Shown here piece by piece: positions 52,243 to 62,518 of a stretch of 64,000 bases of DNA. The DNA comes from Philopedon plagiatum (Eukaryota > Arthropoda > Insecta > Coleoptera > Curculionidae). Made by a program: the position numbers and the translations under genes. Numbering within the stretch: position 1 is the first letter of the stretch; every line of letters begins with the position of its first letter. The notes beneath the pieces are model-generated. The model had not been told where the DNA came from and did not search any database. It saw nothing but the letters and a program-made list of their open reading frames with translations. Where the stretch lies: NCBI GenBank assembly GCA_963971165.1, contig OZ020190.1, positions 65,159,713 through 65,223,712 on the forward strand, read 5' to 3'.

Positions 52243-54667
52243 CAGGGATGCACACACCGCGGGCCGCATGCGGCCCGCTGTCGATGTTTATGCGGCCCGC
52301 CAACGAATTTTAAAAGCGATATTTGTGCGGCCTGCCATCGACTTTTAAAAGTATTCGTCGCCGCGCTCCGGTCCAAGCATATTGTTACGAGACTAGAAAT
52401 CTGTAGCATCAACTAGATTACAGATTCGCGAAACACGTCGGTAGATCCCCGAAGAAAGTGGATGGTTCTCGATGTTTGGTAACTCGTATAAATTCGACGC
52501 ATCGCCGGCTACCGGGGCAGTTAAGTTTTGACTACGGATAAGCGAACGTTATACTGTTTGAGAACTGTAATCTGTGACGAGTAAATATTTCGTCGTTCGA
52601 ACTTGGCTTTTACCGACTGTAACAATATAATATTAATTTTGATATGGATAAACCAGGCCCCAGTAAGAAACGTAGTCGTAAGGTTGAAGATGAAAATCGA
52701 CAGTTTCATGATATTTGGACCGAAAAATACTTTTTTATTTCATCGCATAACAAAATTGTCTGTTTAATATGCAAGAGTAGTGTTTCTATTCCGAAGGAAT
52801 ATAATGTGAAAAGGCACTATGAAACCCAGCATCCTACTTTTACCACATTAACTGGCGAAAATCGAACGCAAAGAATTTTCACTTTACAACGGGAACTAAT
52901 AAGCCAGCAATCTATGTTTACAAAACCAATTCAAGATGCTGAAACAGCCACTGAAGTTAGCTTTGAAATATCTCGAATAATAGCGAAAACTTGTCGGCCT
53001 TTTAAAGATGGTGAGTTTGTTAAGCAATGTTTGGATATCGCCGCAAAAAAAATTTGTCCGGAAAATGTAAAGAAGTTTGAAAAAATTCAGTTAAATCGGA
53101 TGACTGTTCAAAGAAGAATTACCGCATTAGCAGATAATATAGAAGAGCAATTAGCTACGAAATCGAGAAGTTTTGAGTATTTTTCTATAGCGCTCGACGA
53201 ATCTACAGATATAAGTTCAACTGCTCAACTATTAATATTTTTACGAGGTGTAACGCAAAATTTTGAAGTGAGTGAAGAACTGATTGGTATGAGTTCTTTG
53301 ACAAGTCAAACCAAGGGAAGTGACATGCTCAAAGCTCTTCTAGAAAAATGTTCTATAATGGATTTGGATTTAACGAAAATATCTGGAATTACAACTGACG
53401 GAGCACCTTCAATGGTTGGAAGTACATCTGGGATAGTAACTATGTTAAAAACATATTTACAAACTAAAAACATAAATACCAAGGAATTAATGCAGTTTCA
53501 TTGTATTATACATCAAGAGGCCCTCTGTTCAAAATTATTGGGATTTGAAAATGTTATGAAAGTTGTAGTACCTACCGTAAACTTTATAAAATCACGAGGT
53601 CTCAATCACCGACAATTCAAACAATTTCTCGAGGATATTGAAAGCGAATATGGTGATCTCCTGTTTTACACTGAAGTAAGGTGGCTAAGTCGTGGGTTGA
53701 CACTACAGCGGTTTCTTAACTTAATTGAAGAAATCCAACTATTTCTGGCGGAAAAGAAAAACGACGTCCCCGAACTCGACAACCCTGATTGGCTGTGTGA
53801 CTTAGCGTTTCTTGTAGACATCACAAATCACTTGAATGTCTTAAATACGCGACTCCAAGGCAAAGATCAATTGATTTCGCAGCTATACTCTCATGTTTCG
53901 TCCTTTCAATGCAAATTGAGTCTTTTCAGGACACAAATCAATTCAGCCAATTACGGCCATTTTCCGAACTACAAAAAAATTATGGAGAAGTTCAATAAAA
54001 CTGACGTCAATTTCGCTCATGTTGAAAAAATTGATATTTTGATACAAGCTTTTGAAAATCGTTTTGTAGACTTCAAAAAAGTTAAACCGCTATTGGACAT
54101 TTTCAGCAATCCTTTCACCATTTCACCCGAAAATGCGCCGGAATCAATGCAGCTGGAATTAATAGACATGCAAAATGATGATAATTTAAGAAACAAATTT
54201 AATGAAGGTAATTTACTCAACTTCTACCTTTGCGTTGATAAAAACGCTTATAAAGAGTTGCGAATAAATGCATTGAAATGCGCAAGCTTATTTGGATCGA
54301 CGTATATTTGTGAACAAACGTTTTCAGTGATGAAACTTAACAAAACGAAAAACCGAAACCGCCTGGCAAATGAAAATTTGGAAGCAATTATACGTGTGGC
54401 TACAAGTAATGTGGAGTCAAATATAAAAAAACTTGTTAGTTCAATGCAATGTCATGCATCAAAATAATAAAACATTAAATATTACATTGTAATGATTACA
54501 TAATTATTACAACAAACATTTTTGAAGGATCTTTTATTTTTATCATTGTATTTCATACTATTTAAAAATAAAAATTTTTGTGTTAATAAATATTGTTTGT
54601 AGTGGCCCGTCCTTGGCTTATATTTTTCCCGAGTGGCCCCTGCTCCCTATAAGTCTGTGCATCCCTG
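52243..54667 (+). mobile_element. Inner autonomous hAT transposon
   Basis: 2425 bp with ends CAGGGATGCACA and TGTGCATCCCTG (12-bp inverted repeat) and an 8-bp duplication. GC-rich subterminal blocks (CGGGCCGCATGCGGCCCGC at about 52260) recur as GTGGCCCG-type words near the right end. It contains a single open transposase gene and is structurally complete. Confidence 0.93.
52644..54467 (+). CDS. hAT transposase (BED finger, DUF4371-type)
   Basis: 607 codons, intact. The N-terminus is basic (MDKPGPSKKRSRKVEDENRQ), then a BED-like zinc finger with KIVCLICKSSVS and RHYETQH (C..C...H....H, about residues 37-67). The catalytic RNase-H-like region contains YFSIALDESTDISSTAQLLI (first Asp, about 180), GITTDGAPSMVGSTSGIV (second Asp, about 250), FHCIIHQEALCSK (conserved CxxH, about 285) and EVRWLSRGLTL. 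The C-terminal dimerisation domain shows SLFGSTYICEQTFSVMKLNK and NRLANENLEAIIRVA. It cuts and pastes elements bearing its terminal repeats. It resembles the GTF2IRD2/EPM2AIP1-type hAT lineage. The start is the only ATG that keeps the finger complete. Confidence 0.93.
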   Translation: MDKPGPSKKRSRKVEDENRQFHDIWTEKYFFISSHNKIVCLICKSSVSIPKEYNVKRHYETQHPTFTTLTGENRTQRIFTLQRELISQQSMFTKPIQDAETATEVSFEISRIIAKTCRPFKDGEFVKQCLDIAAKKICPENVKKFEKIQLNRMTVQRRITALADNIEEQLATKSRSFEYFSIALDESTDISSTAQLLIFLRGVTQNFEVSEELIGMSSLTSQTKGSDMLKALLEKCSIMDLDLTKISGITTDGAPSMVGSTSGIVTMLKTYLQTKNINTKELMQFHCIIHQEALCSKLLGFENVMKVVVPTVNFIKSRGLNHRQFKQFLEDIESEYGDLLFYTEVRWLSRGLTLQRFLNLIEEIQLFLAEKKNDVPELDNPDWLCDLAFLVDITNHLNVLNTRLQGKDQLISQLYSHVSSFQCKLSLFRTQINSANYGHFPNYKKIMEKFNKTDVNFAHVEKIDILIQAFENRFVDFKKVKPLLDIFSNPFTISPENAPESMQLELIDMQNDDNLRNKFNEGNLLNFYLCVDKNAYKELRINALKCASLFGSTYICEQTFSVMKLNKTKNRNRLANENLEAIIRVATSNVESNIKKLVSSMQCHASK

Positions 54668-55102
54668 ATTTAAATGTTAGTCTAATAAAAATATTAATAT
54701 ACTTCCCAAAGTGTGGTTTATTGAACTCTCTTAACTCTCTAACTATAACTTCAAACATTACAACAACATAACTATTAACTTATTTAAACTTTAAATGTGT
54801 TAATTAGTATAAATGATATCAGTGAATAGTCATTACCTACCAGAAATTAGAATCGTAGGATTTGAAAAGGTTAAAACTCAAACTATTCTGGCTTAAAGAT
54901 CATAACAAAGAATCGTGAAATTAAAATAATAGGTTATGTAAATATGAAGACTCAAAACATAACCTACATGAAGGCTAAAGTGGTACAGACACTAACAAAA
55001 ACCAGCAAAAACCAACAAAAAGCAGCAAAAACCCAAAAACCGAACACAAAAACCCAAAAACCTTTAGTCTTCTATCAAAAACCCTGGTTTTTGCCAACCC
55101 TG
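54668..55102. other. Right part of outer hAT with subterminal repeats
   Basis: Begins with the ATTTAAAT duplication. About ten CAAAAACC-like words are crowded at 54995-55085 before the TGCCAACCCTG end. No gene. Confidence 0.75.
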
Positions 55103-55910
55103 ACAGAAGTCCAAGTGCAAGCTTAGATGACGTAACACCAGCTGAGATTTGGAATGGAGTTAAACCAGATGTAAGTAATGTAAAAGTTTTTGGTTCAACA
55201 GCATATTCACATATACCCAAACAGGTAAGAAATGGAAAATTTGATCAAAAATCAGAGAAATGTATTATGGTAGGTTATACAAATACTGGATACAGATTGT
55301 GGAGTTTAGATAAAGAAAAAGTAATAGCATCTAGAGATGTGATTTTTAATGAAAATGAATATTTTTATAAGGATAATAAGGTAAGTGAAGGTTCAGATAA
55401 AGTGGAATATGTGACTGAAGATGAAGTTCAAGAGGATAGAAGAAAAGAAAAATCTGTAAACAATGAAGTAGGAAACAAAAGAGTAAGGAAAGTACCCGAA
55501 AAATTTGGTGAGTATGAAATGTATATGGCATTTGATGCAATGTCTTTTATAGAGGAAGTACCAAGAAAAGTTGACGATATAGAAGGTAAAGTTGATGAGA
55601 TATTATGGAGAAAAGCCATGAAGAAGGAAGTTATACCAATAGAAAAGAATAATACATGGGCAGAAGTAAATATTCCGAACGATGCTGAAATATTAAAACA
55701 GAACGTAGAGCAAAGTAACAGGACGAATACAGAGAATAAGAAAAGTGAAATTGAGGAAATGTTTATGAATGAGCTAGATATGTTAAAGAAACTGGTCGAA
55801 GAAAAGGAGAAAGAATGGAAGAAAAAGAAAAGAAAAGGAGAGGTCATGGTGGTTAACAGAGCTACTAAGGTAAGTTTAAAATATAGAAGACGACAAGAAA
55901 GATTTTAGTA
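55103..55910 (+). pseudogene. Copia integrase C-terminus and start of RT, with foreign 3' tail
   Basis: After the duplicated ACAGAAGT, the copia frame resumes (TPAEIWNGVKPDVSNVKVFG, KCIMVGYTNTGYRLW, VIASRDVIFNENEYF), passes an acidic linker, and reaches the RT entry motif WRKAMKKEVIPIEKNNTWAE at about 55610-55670. At about 55695 the expected RT sequence stops. A Lys/Glu-rich coiled-coil-like tail (EMFMNELDMLKKLVEEKEKE) continues in the same frame to the stop at 55906. It marks a deletion junction or recombination with another sequence. Confidence 0.72.
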
Positions 55911-56028
55911 TAAAAAGTTGTCAAATGATATGAATGTGGAATTAAGTAATTTTAAATTTTTTGATGAGGGTTAATGATGTATAAGTTTTCGAAAGGACTT
56001 CTCAGAGATCAGTTTTATTCTATTTGTT

Positions 56029-56345
56029 TAGGTATAGGATTAGAAATAAGAAAGGGCTAAATTACATTATAATTTATTTTGTAAACATTGACATAATATG
56101 TAAATAATTTTTAGGTATAGGATTAGAAATAAGAGAGGGCTAAATTACATTATAATTTATTTTGTAAACATTGACATAATATGTAAATAATTTTTAGGTA
56201 TAGGATTAGAAATAAGAGAGGGCTAAATTACATTATAATTTATTTTGTAAACATTGACATAATATGTAAATAATTTTTAGGTATAGGATTAGAAATGAGA
56301 GAGGGCTAAATTATATTATGATTTATTTTGTAAACATTGGTATAT
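56029..56345. repeat. 83-bp tandem repeat, about 3.8 copies
   Basis: TAGGTATAGGATTAGAAAT at 56029, 56112, 56195 and 56278, exactly 83 bp apart. AT-rich and non-coding. Confidence 0.92.
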
Positions 56346-56656
56346 GTACTTATATATTTCTTAGAATAGAAGAAAAGACCGTAGACAGGTTAGCAACGGC
56401 TTTTGGCAACGGAAACAAATCGACTCCCCGTCAGCCGCTGGTGTCGCGCGATGAGTAAGGGCACCTGCAATCTGCACCCATCGTGTTTAAATCAATTTGT
56501 AGGGTTAGATACATTAATTTCTAATTATGTAAAATGTAATTACTCAGTATTCCCTTATAATCGCTCGTGATTATAAGCAAAGATATAAACCTTATGTAAT
56601 AAAAATTTAGATTTCACTTCAGTGAAAGACAATTTCTTTGGAAAATAGAATCAAAA
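56346..56656. other. No gene; short GC-rich island
   Basis: A GC-rich patch around 56390-56460 contains AACGGCTTTTGGCAACGG. No frame or known motif. Confidence 0.5.
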
Positions 56657-58765
56657 TAGTTAAAACAGAAAAATTAAAAATTTATAAAAATTAAAACATT
56701 TCCATTTTGCGGTAAAAGGCGATCCACGGGGTATCTCTGGGGGCCAAAGTAAAGAGGGTGTATGGCTTATTGTATTTTTACTATTAGATGCAAAAGGCCG
56801 GCTGAAATGGCTTTTGTAGATAGGACAGAACTTCAAAAAGTACAAGAAATAGTCAGATGTATTATCCAAAATTTACAGTTTCCAGCCAGAAAAGGACCTC
56901 CAAAGGGCGTTTCCTTCTTTCAAATTATAGGTACTGCCTCTCTAAATACGCTCTAGGTAGAATATTGGAAAGGTCGGTTCAAACGGTTTTACAAGATAGC
57001 ACTGAAGTGGTAAAACACAAAAATTAAAGGTTATAAAATTCAAAATATTGGCTTCTCAGAGGTAAAGGGCTATTCCACTGGCTAATTTCTGGGCTGAAAA
57101 TAAAGAGAATGTATCTGATCTTAATGCATTTTAAAAAATATATTCTAAAGGTCTGCAAAAATCTGTTTAAACAATGGTTAAACTTCAAGAAATGCAAAAA
57201 TAATCAGACCTGTTGACATGAATTGACAATTTTTATCCGTAAAAGAACCGTTGCTGGGGTTTTTATTGTTCTAAATTATAGGTACATGCCTCCTGAGTAG
57301 GCTTCTGTTAAAACAGTACTAAGGCCGGGCATAACTTTTTTTTCCAAACGGATCAAAATTGGTACAAACAGAAAAATTAAAAATTTATAAAAATTAAAAC
57401 ATTTCCATTTTCCGGTAAAAGGCTATCAACGGGGTATCTCTGGGGGCCAAAGTAAAGAGGGTGTATGGCTTATTGTATTTTTACTATTAGATGCAAAAGG
57501 CCGGCTGAAATGGCTTTTGTAGATAGGACAGAACTTCAAAAAGTACAAGAAATAGTCAGATGTATTATCCAAAATTTACAGTTTCCAGCCAGAAAAGGAC
57601 CTCCAAAGGGCGTTTCCTTCTTCCAAATTATAGGTACTGCCTCTCTAAATACGCTCTAGGTAGAATATTGGAAAGGTCGGTTCAAACGGTTTTACAAGAT
57701 AGCACTGAAGTGGTAAAACACAAAAATTAAAGGTTATAAAATTCAAAATATTGGCTTCTCAGAGGTAAAGGGCTATTCCACTGGCTAATTTCTGGGCTGA
57801 AAATAAAGAGGATGTATCTGATCTTAATGCATTTTAAAAAATATATTCTAAAGGTCTGCAAAAATCTGTTTAAACAATGGTTAAACTTCAAGAAATGCAA
57901 AAATAATCAGACCTGTTGACATGAATTGACAATTTTTATCCGTAAAAGAACCGTTGCTGGGGTTTTTATTGTTCTAAATTATAGGTAGATGCCTCCTGAG
58001 TAGGCTTCTGTTAAAACAGTACTAAGGCCGGGCATAACTTTTTTTCCAAACGGATCAAAATTGGTACAAACAGAAAAATTAAAAATTTATAAAAATTAAA
58101 ACATTTCCATTTTGCGGTAAAAGGCGATCCACGGGGTATCTCTGGGGGCCAAAGTAAAGAGGGTGTATGGCTTATTGTATTTTTACTATTAGATGCAAAA
58201 GGCCGGCTGAAATGGCTTTTGTAGATAGGACAGAACTTCAAAAAGTACAAGAAATAGTCAGATGTATTATCCAAAATTTACAGTTTCCAGCCAGAAAAGG
58301 ACCTCCAAAGGGCGTTTCCTTCTTCCAAATTATAGGTACTGCCTCTCTAAATACGCTCTAGGTAGAATATTGGAAAGGTCGGTTCAAACGGTTTTACAAG
58401 ATAGCACTGAAGTGGTAAAACACAAAAATTAAAGGTTATAAAATTCCAAATATTGGCTTCTCAGAGGTAAAGGGCTATTCCACTGGCTACTTTCTGGGCT
58501 GAAAATAAAGAGGATGTATCTGATCTTAATGCATTTTAAAAAATATATTCTAAAGGTCTGCAAAAATCTGTTTAAACAATGGTTAAACTTCAAGAAATGC
58601 AAATATAATCAGACCTGTTGACATGAATTGACAATTTTTATCCGTAAAAGAACCGTTGCTGGGGTTTTTATTGTTCTAAATTATAGGTACATGCCTCCTG
58701 AGTAGGCTTCTGTTAAAACAGTACTAAGGCCGGGCATAACTTTTTTTTCCAAACGGAACCAAATT
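56657..58765. repeat. 702-bp tandem repeat, 3 copies
   Basis: The equivalent 64-codon frame starts at 56762, 57465 and 58167 (spacing 703 and 702), and all other landmarks repeat likewise. The copies are about 98-99% alike. Both boundaries lie in AAATTGGTACAAACAGAAAA-like sequence. The conserved 64-aa frame is just repeat sequence with no family features. Confidence 0.93.
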
Positions 58766-59182
58766 TGTACAACTATGCCGACTATGTCTGTTCCATTGTC
58801 ATAAAATTATGGTGAATGCGCAAGAACGAAATAATACTAAAACGCCATATTTATGGTGTTATTCTAAAGCGCACCTTACACGGTCAATAATACTGACAAT
58901 ATATTATTATATTGACCGTGTAAGGCGGATATATTGATGGTTTGATGGATTGAACAGACGCGAATTCGAATTTCCGAATATTAGGCATCAATATCAGCAA
59001 GTAGAGGGATACGGTCAGTATTACTGATCGTCTAGGGTGCGCTGTCAATATTGGATCAATCCTTAGTGTAACGTCAGCTGCTGTCAACAATGAAAGCGGC
59101 AAACATGCTTTTTTAAGCAATCTTTCATCCAGCGCTTACACTTTACTGTACATTTTATCCCTATTTAAAATTATCGTAATAC
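58766..59182. other. Spacer with a small inverted repeat; no gene
   Basis: CCTTACACGGTCAATA (58874-58889) and its perfect complement (58910-58925) form a hairpin with a 20-nt loop. A related TACGGTCAGTATTACTGATCG occurs at about 59010. It could be the remains of a MITE. Confidence 0.6.
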
Positions 59183-59473
59183 ATGCTCTCTGTCGAGGAT
59201 CCATTTTCAACAGGCACAGATAATAGTAGGTTATGTACTGAAGGAAATATTGACAATAATACTTATCGTGTAAGGTTGAAGAATATTGATACAGAGATTG
59301 AAGCACTAGGTATGTATTCCATCGCTGCCGCAGGTCGAAACGCTGGTGGTGTGTTCACAAGCTGTGCAGGAAATCCAACTGAAACAGTAGAAATCTGTAT
59401 GAAAGTTACCAGTAATAGTGTTCAAAATCAGAGTCCACAAGATAAAAAAGAATATTGCTACAAAATAAACTAA
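59183..59473 (+). CDS. Unrecognised 96-codon ORF (low confidence)
   Basis: Starts MLSVEDPFSTGTDNSRLCTE. It includes NAGGVFTSCAGNPTETVEIC. Mixed, non-repetitive composition and better codon balance than neighbours, but no family recognised, no clear upstream promoter, and possible splice-donor words (CGTGTAAGG at about 59266) inside. It could be a captured or host exon, or chance. Confidence 0.2.
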   Translation: MLSVEDPFSTGTDNSRLCTEGNIDNNTYRVRLKNIDTEIEALGMYSIAAAGRNAGGVFTSCAGNPTETVEICMKVTSNSVQNQSPQDKKEYCYKIN

Positions 59474-60960
59474 CATTCAACAAAAATCACTGAATTTTTC
59501 GTATGTCCTGAAGCCTGACTTTCCTCGATAAAATTATGAAAAGATACCCTGCTAAAAATTATTTGGTTTGTCATAACACTATCCGGACACCTGTAATTTT
59601 CGAATTTTAACACATTTTTTATTGATATTGATGTTACTTACGTTTATAAATCACCTTCAATGTGGAAAACACAATATTTAAACTCAGAAATTACTTATAA
59701 TAAAAAACATGATTTTTATGCTTTTGCATCATATGTCATATTTGAGGTTAAGGTAAAATTCAATTTTTTCTTCTTTCAATTTTGGATGACGTTTTGGGAT
59801 TATGGGAACGCAGTGTTGCCACATTTATTATTTTTTTGGTGTTTTAATTCTTTTTTGTGAAATTTTTGTATTAAAGCTATGTTGTTAGAAATAATATAAT
59901 TTCTTCTTGTGGCCATGGAGTTGTCAATGTAATCAATGTATGTATTTATCCCTTTATTTACATATGATTATTTTAAATCATATACTATAGAATTTGTATT
60001 ATACGCAGGAGGCAAGGTATACTGCCAATAGAATTTAATATAAAATCGCCTGTCCTTTTGAGACGGCGAGTCCTGACCGCTCAACAGAACCTAAAAAAAA
60101 GTGAGATGATAAAGGAGTAAAACTATAGTTAATTTTCACATTATTATATTTAAAAAGAATTAAGTTTACAGGATCTTTAGTAAAACTTCTAACAAAAGAA
60201 TACTATAAGTATGAAGTTTACGTATCTATTAAACTTACTTGTTAAAACTTTTGCCAAATTTAAGTTACAGAATGGTCTTTTACCCTTTCGCCCGAAACAA
60301 CTATATTTTAGGGTCTGGTCATTTGTAAGTGTTAAACTTAAAATTATTTTAATGAGGTCATATTCAGACGATCCTCCTAATTTTGATAGTTCTTTAACCT
60401 AAAAAACGAAAACTTCTAAACTTAACAAAATTTTTAAAATATCATCGGATAATTTTTGTACTGTTTACTACCCAAACAGAGAAAGGGCCTGATAAATAAG
60501 CAACTGTGCATGCAGTAGCCTATTCATTTGTAATGATTTGTTACCAATACAATTTAAAACATATATACAGAAATTCAAAAAAAGTACCCAGTACGATACA
60601 CAGTCAAAAGTCTTTAAACAAACTTACAGCATTTCGATATACCTCCTCATTTTCCAACAACTGTTCCAAATGGTTAAACTCTTTATCTGTATTTATTGGA
60701 AAAATTAGTCCTGGAGTTCTAAAAAATGTATGGCTATCTGTTACACTTCTTGCTGAGAAGTCACTTTACTTTGCAATACTACTTACTAAGTTCTTTATCT
60801 CTCTGATCTCTGAGAGAGTATTCATCATATTAATTTAATTTTCTGTAATGTTATATGATATTTCTATAATTTTAAGATATCGGTAGATAAAGACATTTAC
60901 AAGACGTATTAAAGATGTCCATTTGTAGATGTCTTTACGACATCTTTTTGTAGTTGTCTT
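59474..60960. other. AT-rich sequence, no gene recognised
   Basis: Small frames at 59660, 60211 and 60506 have no domains. Near 60900-60970 the words AGATGTC/GACATCT alternate, giving local hairpins. Confidence 0.5.
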
Positions 60961-60966
60961 TATGAC

Positions 60967-61036
60967 ATCTTTTTTACATCTTAAGTCGCTCAGGCATATT
61001 GCGACCATTAATCAGACGTCTTTAAGACTTCGTGTG
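60967..61036. repeat. Solo end of the 62.5-64 kb foldback family
   Basis: TTTTTTACATCTTAAGTCGC ... CAGACGTCTTTAAG matches the right terminus of the element at 62519-64000, but about 70 bp only. A TGCCCTCGTGAAGGAGACAG fragment of the same family is at about 61597-61620. Confidence 0.82.
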
Positions 61037-61839
61037 CTGTTTGGGCAAGCAAATTTGCGTACAAACGAAAAACCGGTATTTTACAGAGCTAAAACTGGAA
61101 AACGGTAGATGAGCCTCTAAAGCGGTAGAAAAACGCCTTTTTTTATTTAATGTCTATTGCGGAAACATGCGTATCACGCCTTGGGGCTCTTCCGGAACCC
61201 CTCTTCACTGAGAAATAAATACGTCTAATGACGACAATAACTGTTTAAGTTCGACTGGCGATTTCGCGAAGCAGCAAACTTTATCCGCATTGGTTGGATT
61301 TTGACTGCCCATGACGTCAAAACAACATAAAACCAAACACTGCTTAAGAAAGGTCGTACAAAAACACGTTGGATACAGATTGTTTCTATGAAAAAGAAGT
61401 TAAGTATTCTTACCTGCTAAATTAAATACAAAAAATATCATCCGCATACTGTTTCTAAATTTTCAAGATTTGCCATCACTGTCTTCACTATTCTTATTAT
61501 TCACCTACCAGCCATAAAAGACGTCTTCCTTTCACAGTGAAGCCGACGGCCCACGTGCGGAATTAAAGACGAAAATACGCAGAACTAAATACCACTGCCC
61601 TCGTGAAGGAGACAGGCCGTCAGGTGCGCATCCATTTTCCGTGATCAGCTGATCGAACTGGGCGGTCGAACGAGACATTTTATAAACGTTTAGGTACCTG
61701 CGCGTCCTACTGTTTTTATTTAGTTTGGGGTTTTTTTGTATTAAATTTTGTGCTTACGCTAATATTTAATGACCTAGAAGTTACGTTGTGGCTATTATAT
61801 TAGTTTTTGTGTTAATATTTGTGACTGTTGTTTTAAAAA
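61037..61839. other. Upstream region of the THAP-like remnant
   Basis: Includes a family fragment at about 61597-61620. No coding sequence is recognised. A promoter cannot be assigned. Confidence 0.4.
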
Positions 61840-62518
61840 ATGCCACAAAGTTGTTGTATGGGATGTAAATCAAACTATAATACCGGCGAATATGTTGCAA
61901 GTTTTTCTTTCCCAAAAGACAAACAGAGGTGTGAATTGTGGCTGAAAAAGATCCCTAGAGATAATTTACAAGTAACAGATGGTCCAGACGTGCCAATACC
62001 TGAAAATCCACGAAATTTAGAAGATAAAACAAGCACTTCTGAATCTGAAGTTGATCAAGATAACTTTAGCGATGCTAGTGAAATAGCGAGTGTTTCTAAA
62101 CAACCACAGTTATTTTCCCAATCTGAACTTAATGACCTAGTTAGAGATTTGGGTCTTCCCAAGAATCTTTCCGAAATTTTGGCATCCAGACTTTTAAGTA
62201 AAAATTTACTGACAGAAGACGTTAAAATCTCTTACTTTAGGAAGCGCGAGTCCGAGTATACAGACTATTTTGAACAAAGTGGTTCACTAGTTTATTGCAT
62301 CGACATTTCTAGCTTGATAAAAAAAACTTGGTGGCACAGATTACAATTCCGAGGACTGGAGGCTTTTTATTGATTCGTCGAAAAGAAGCCTTAAAGCTGT
62401 TCTTTTGCACAATGGAAATGTTTTTGCATCTGTACCTGTCGCTCATTCGGTGCAAATGACGGAAAGCTACGAAAATCTTAAACAACTGCTTGAAAAAATT
62501 AAATATAAGGACCATATA
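61840..62518 (+). pseudogene. THAP-domain transposon-derived gene remnant
   Basis: Starts MPQSCCMGCKSNYNTGEYVA, then FSFPKDKQRCELWLKKIPRD: the first half of a THAP zinc finger (C..C, FP, W). The later Cys-x2-His of the THAP signature is missing, either deleted or beyond an intron near GTAACAG at about 61973. After an acidic linker comes LFSQSELNDLVRDLGLPKNL, SEILASRLLSKNLL and SGSLVYCIDISSLI, part of a repetitive gene family I recall from several invertebrate genomes. One extra A in the run 62319-62326 shifts the frame, after which NSEDWRLFIDSSKRSLKAV and GNVFASVPVAHSV continue in the new frame. The foldback element at 62519 cuts the rest. Confidence 0.6.

Larger units (their letters stand above)
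51827..55102. mobile_element. Outer hAT-type element (non-autonomous) in copia integrase
   Basis: The ends are CAGGGTTGGCA and its perfect complement TGCCAACCCTG, with an 8-bp duplication. Both subterminal regions are packed with CAAAAACC words (about 51850-51940 and about 54995-55085), a typical arrangement of hAT transposase-binding sites. It has no transposase of its own; the only gene belongs to the nested element at 52243-54667. Confidence 0.9.
45295..55700 (+). mobile_element. Ty1/copia retrotransposon, nested-invaded, 3' part missing
   Basis: 5' LTR 45295-45540, primer-binding site, gag, protease, integrase and the beginning of RT on the plus strand, interrupted by LINE C (45993-50188) and by a hAT-type element (51827-55102). 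Several frameshifts. The match ends near 55695, before the RT catalytic core, and no 3' LTR is present in the window, so it is defective. Confidence 0.88.

Noticed and set aside
55428..55847. 139-codon minus-strand ORF rich in Phe/Ser
   Set aside because: It is a reverse-complement shadow of the Lys/Glu-rich copia reading frame.
56762..58361. Three identical 64-codon ORFs as a tandem gene family
   Set aside because: They are part of a 702-bp tandem repeat with equal conservation in coding and non-coding parts, and have no family features.
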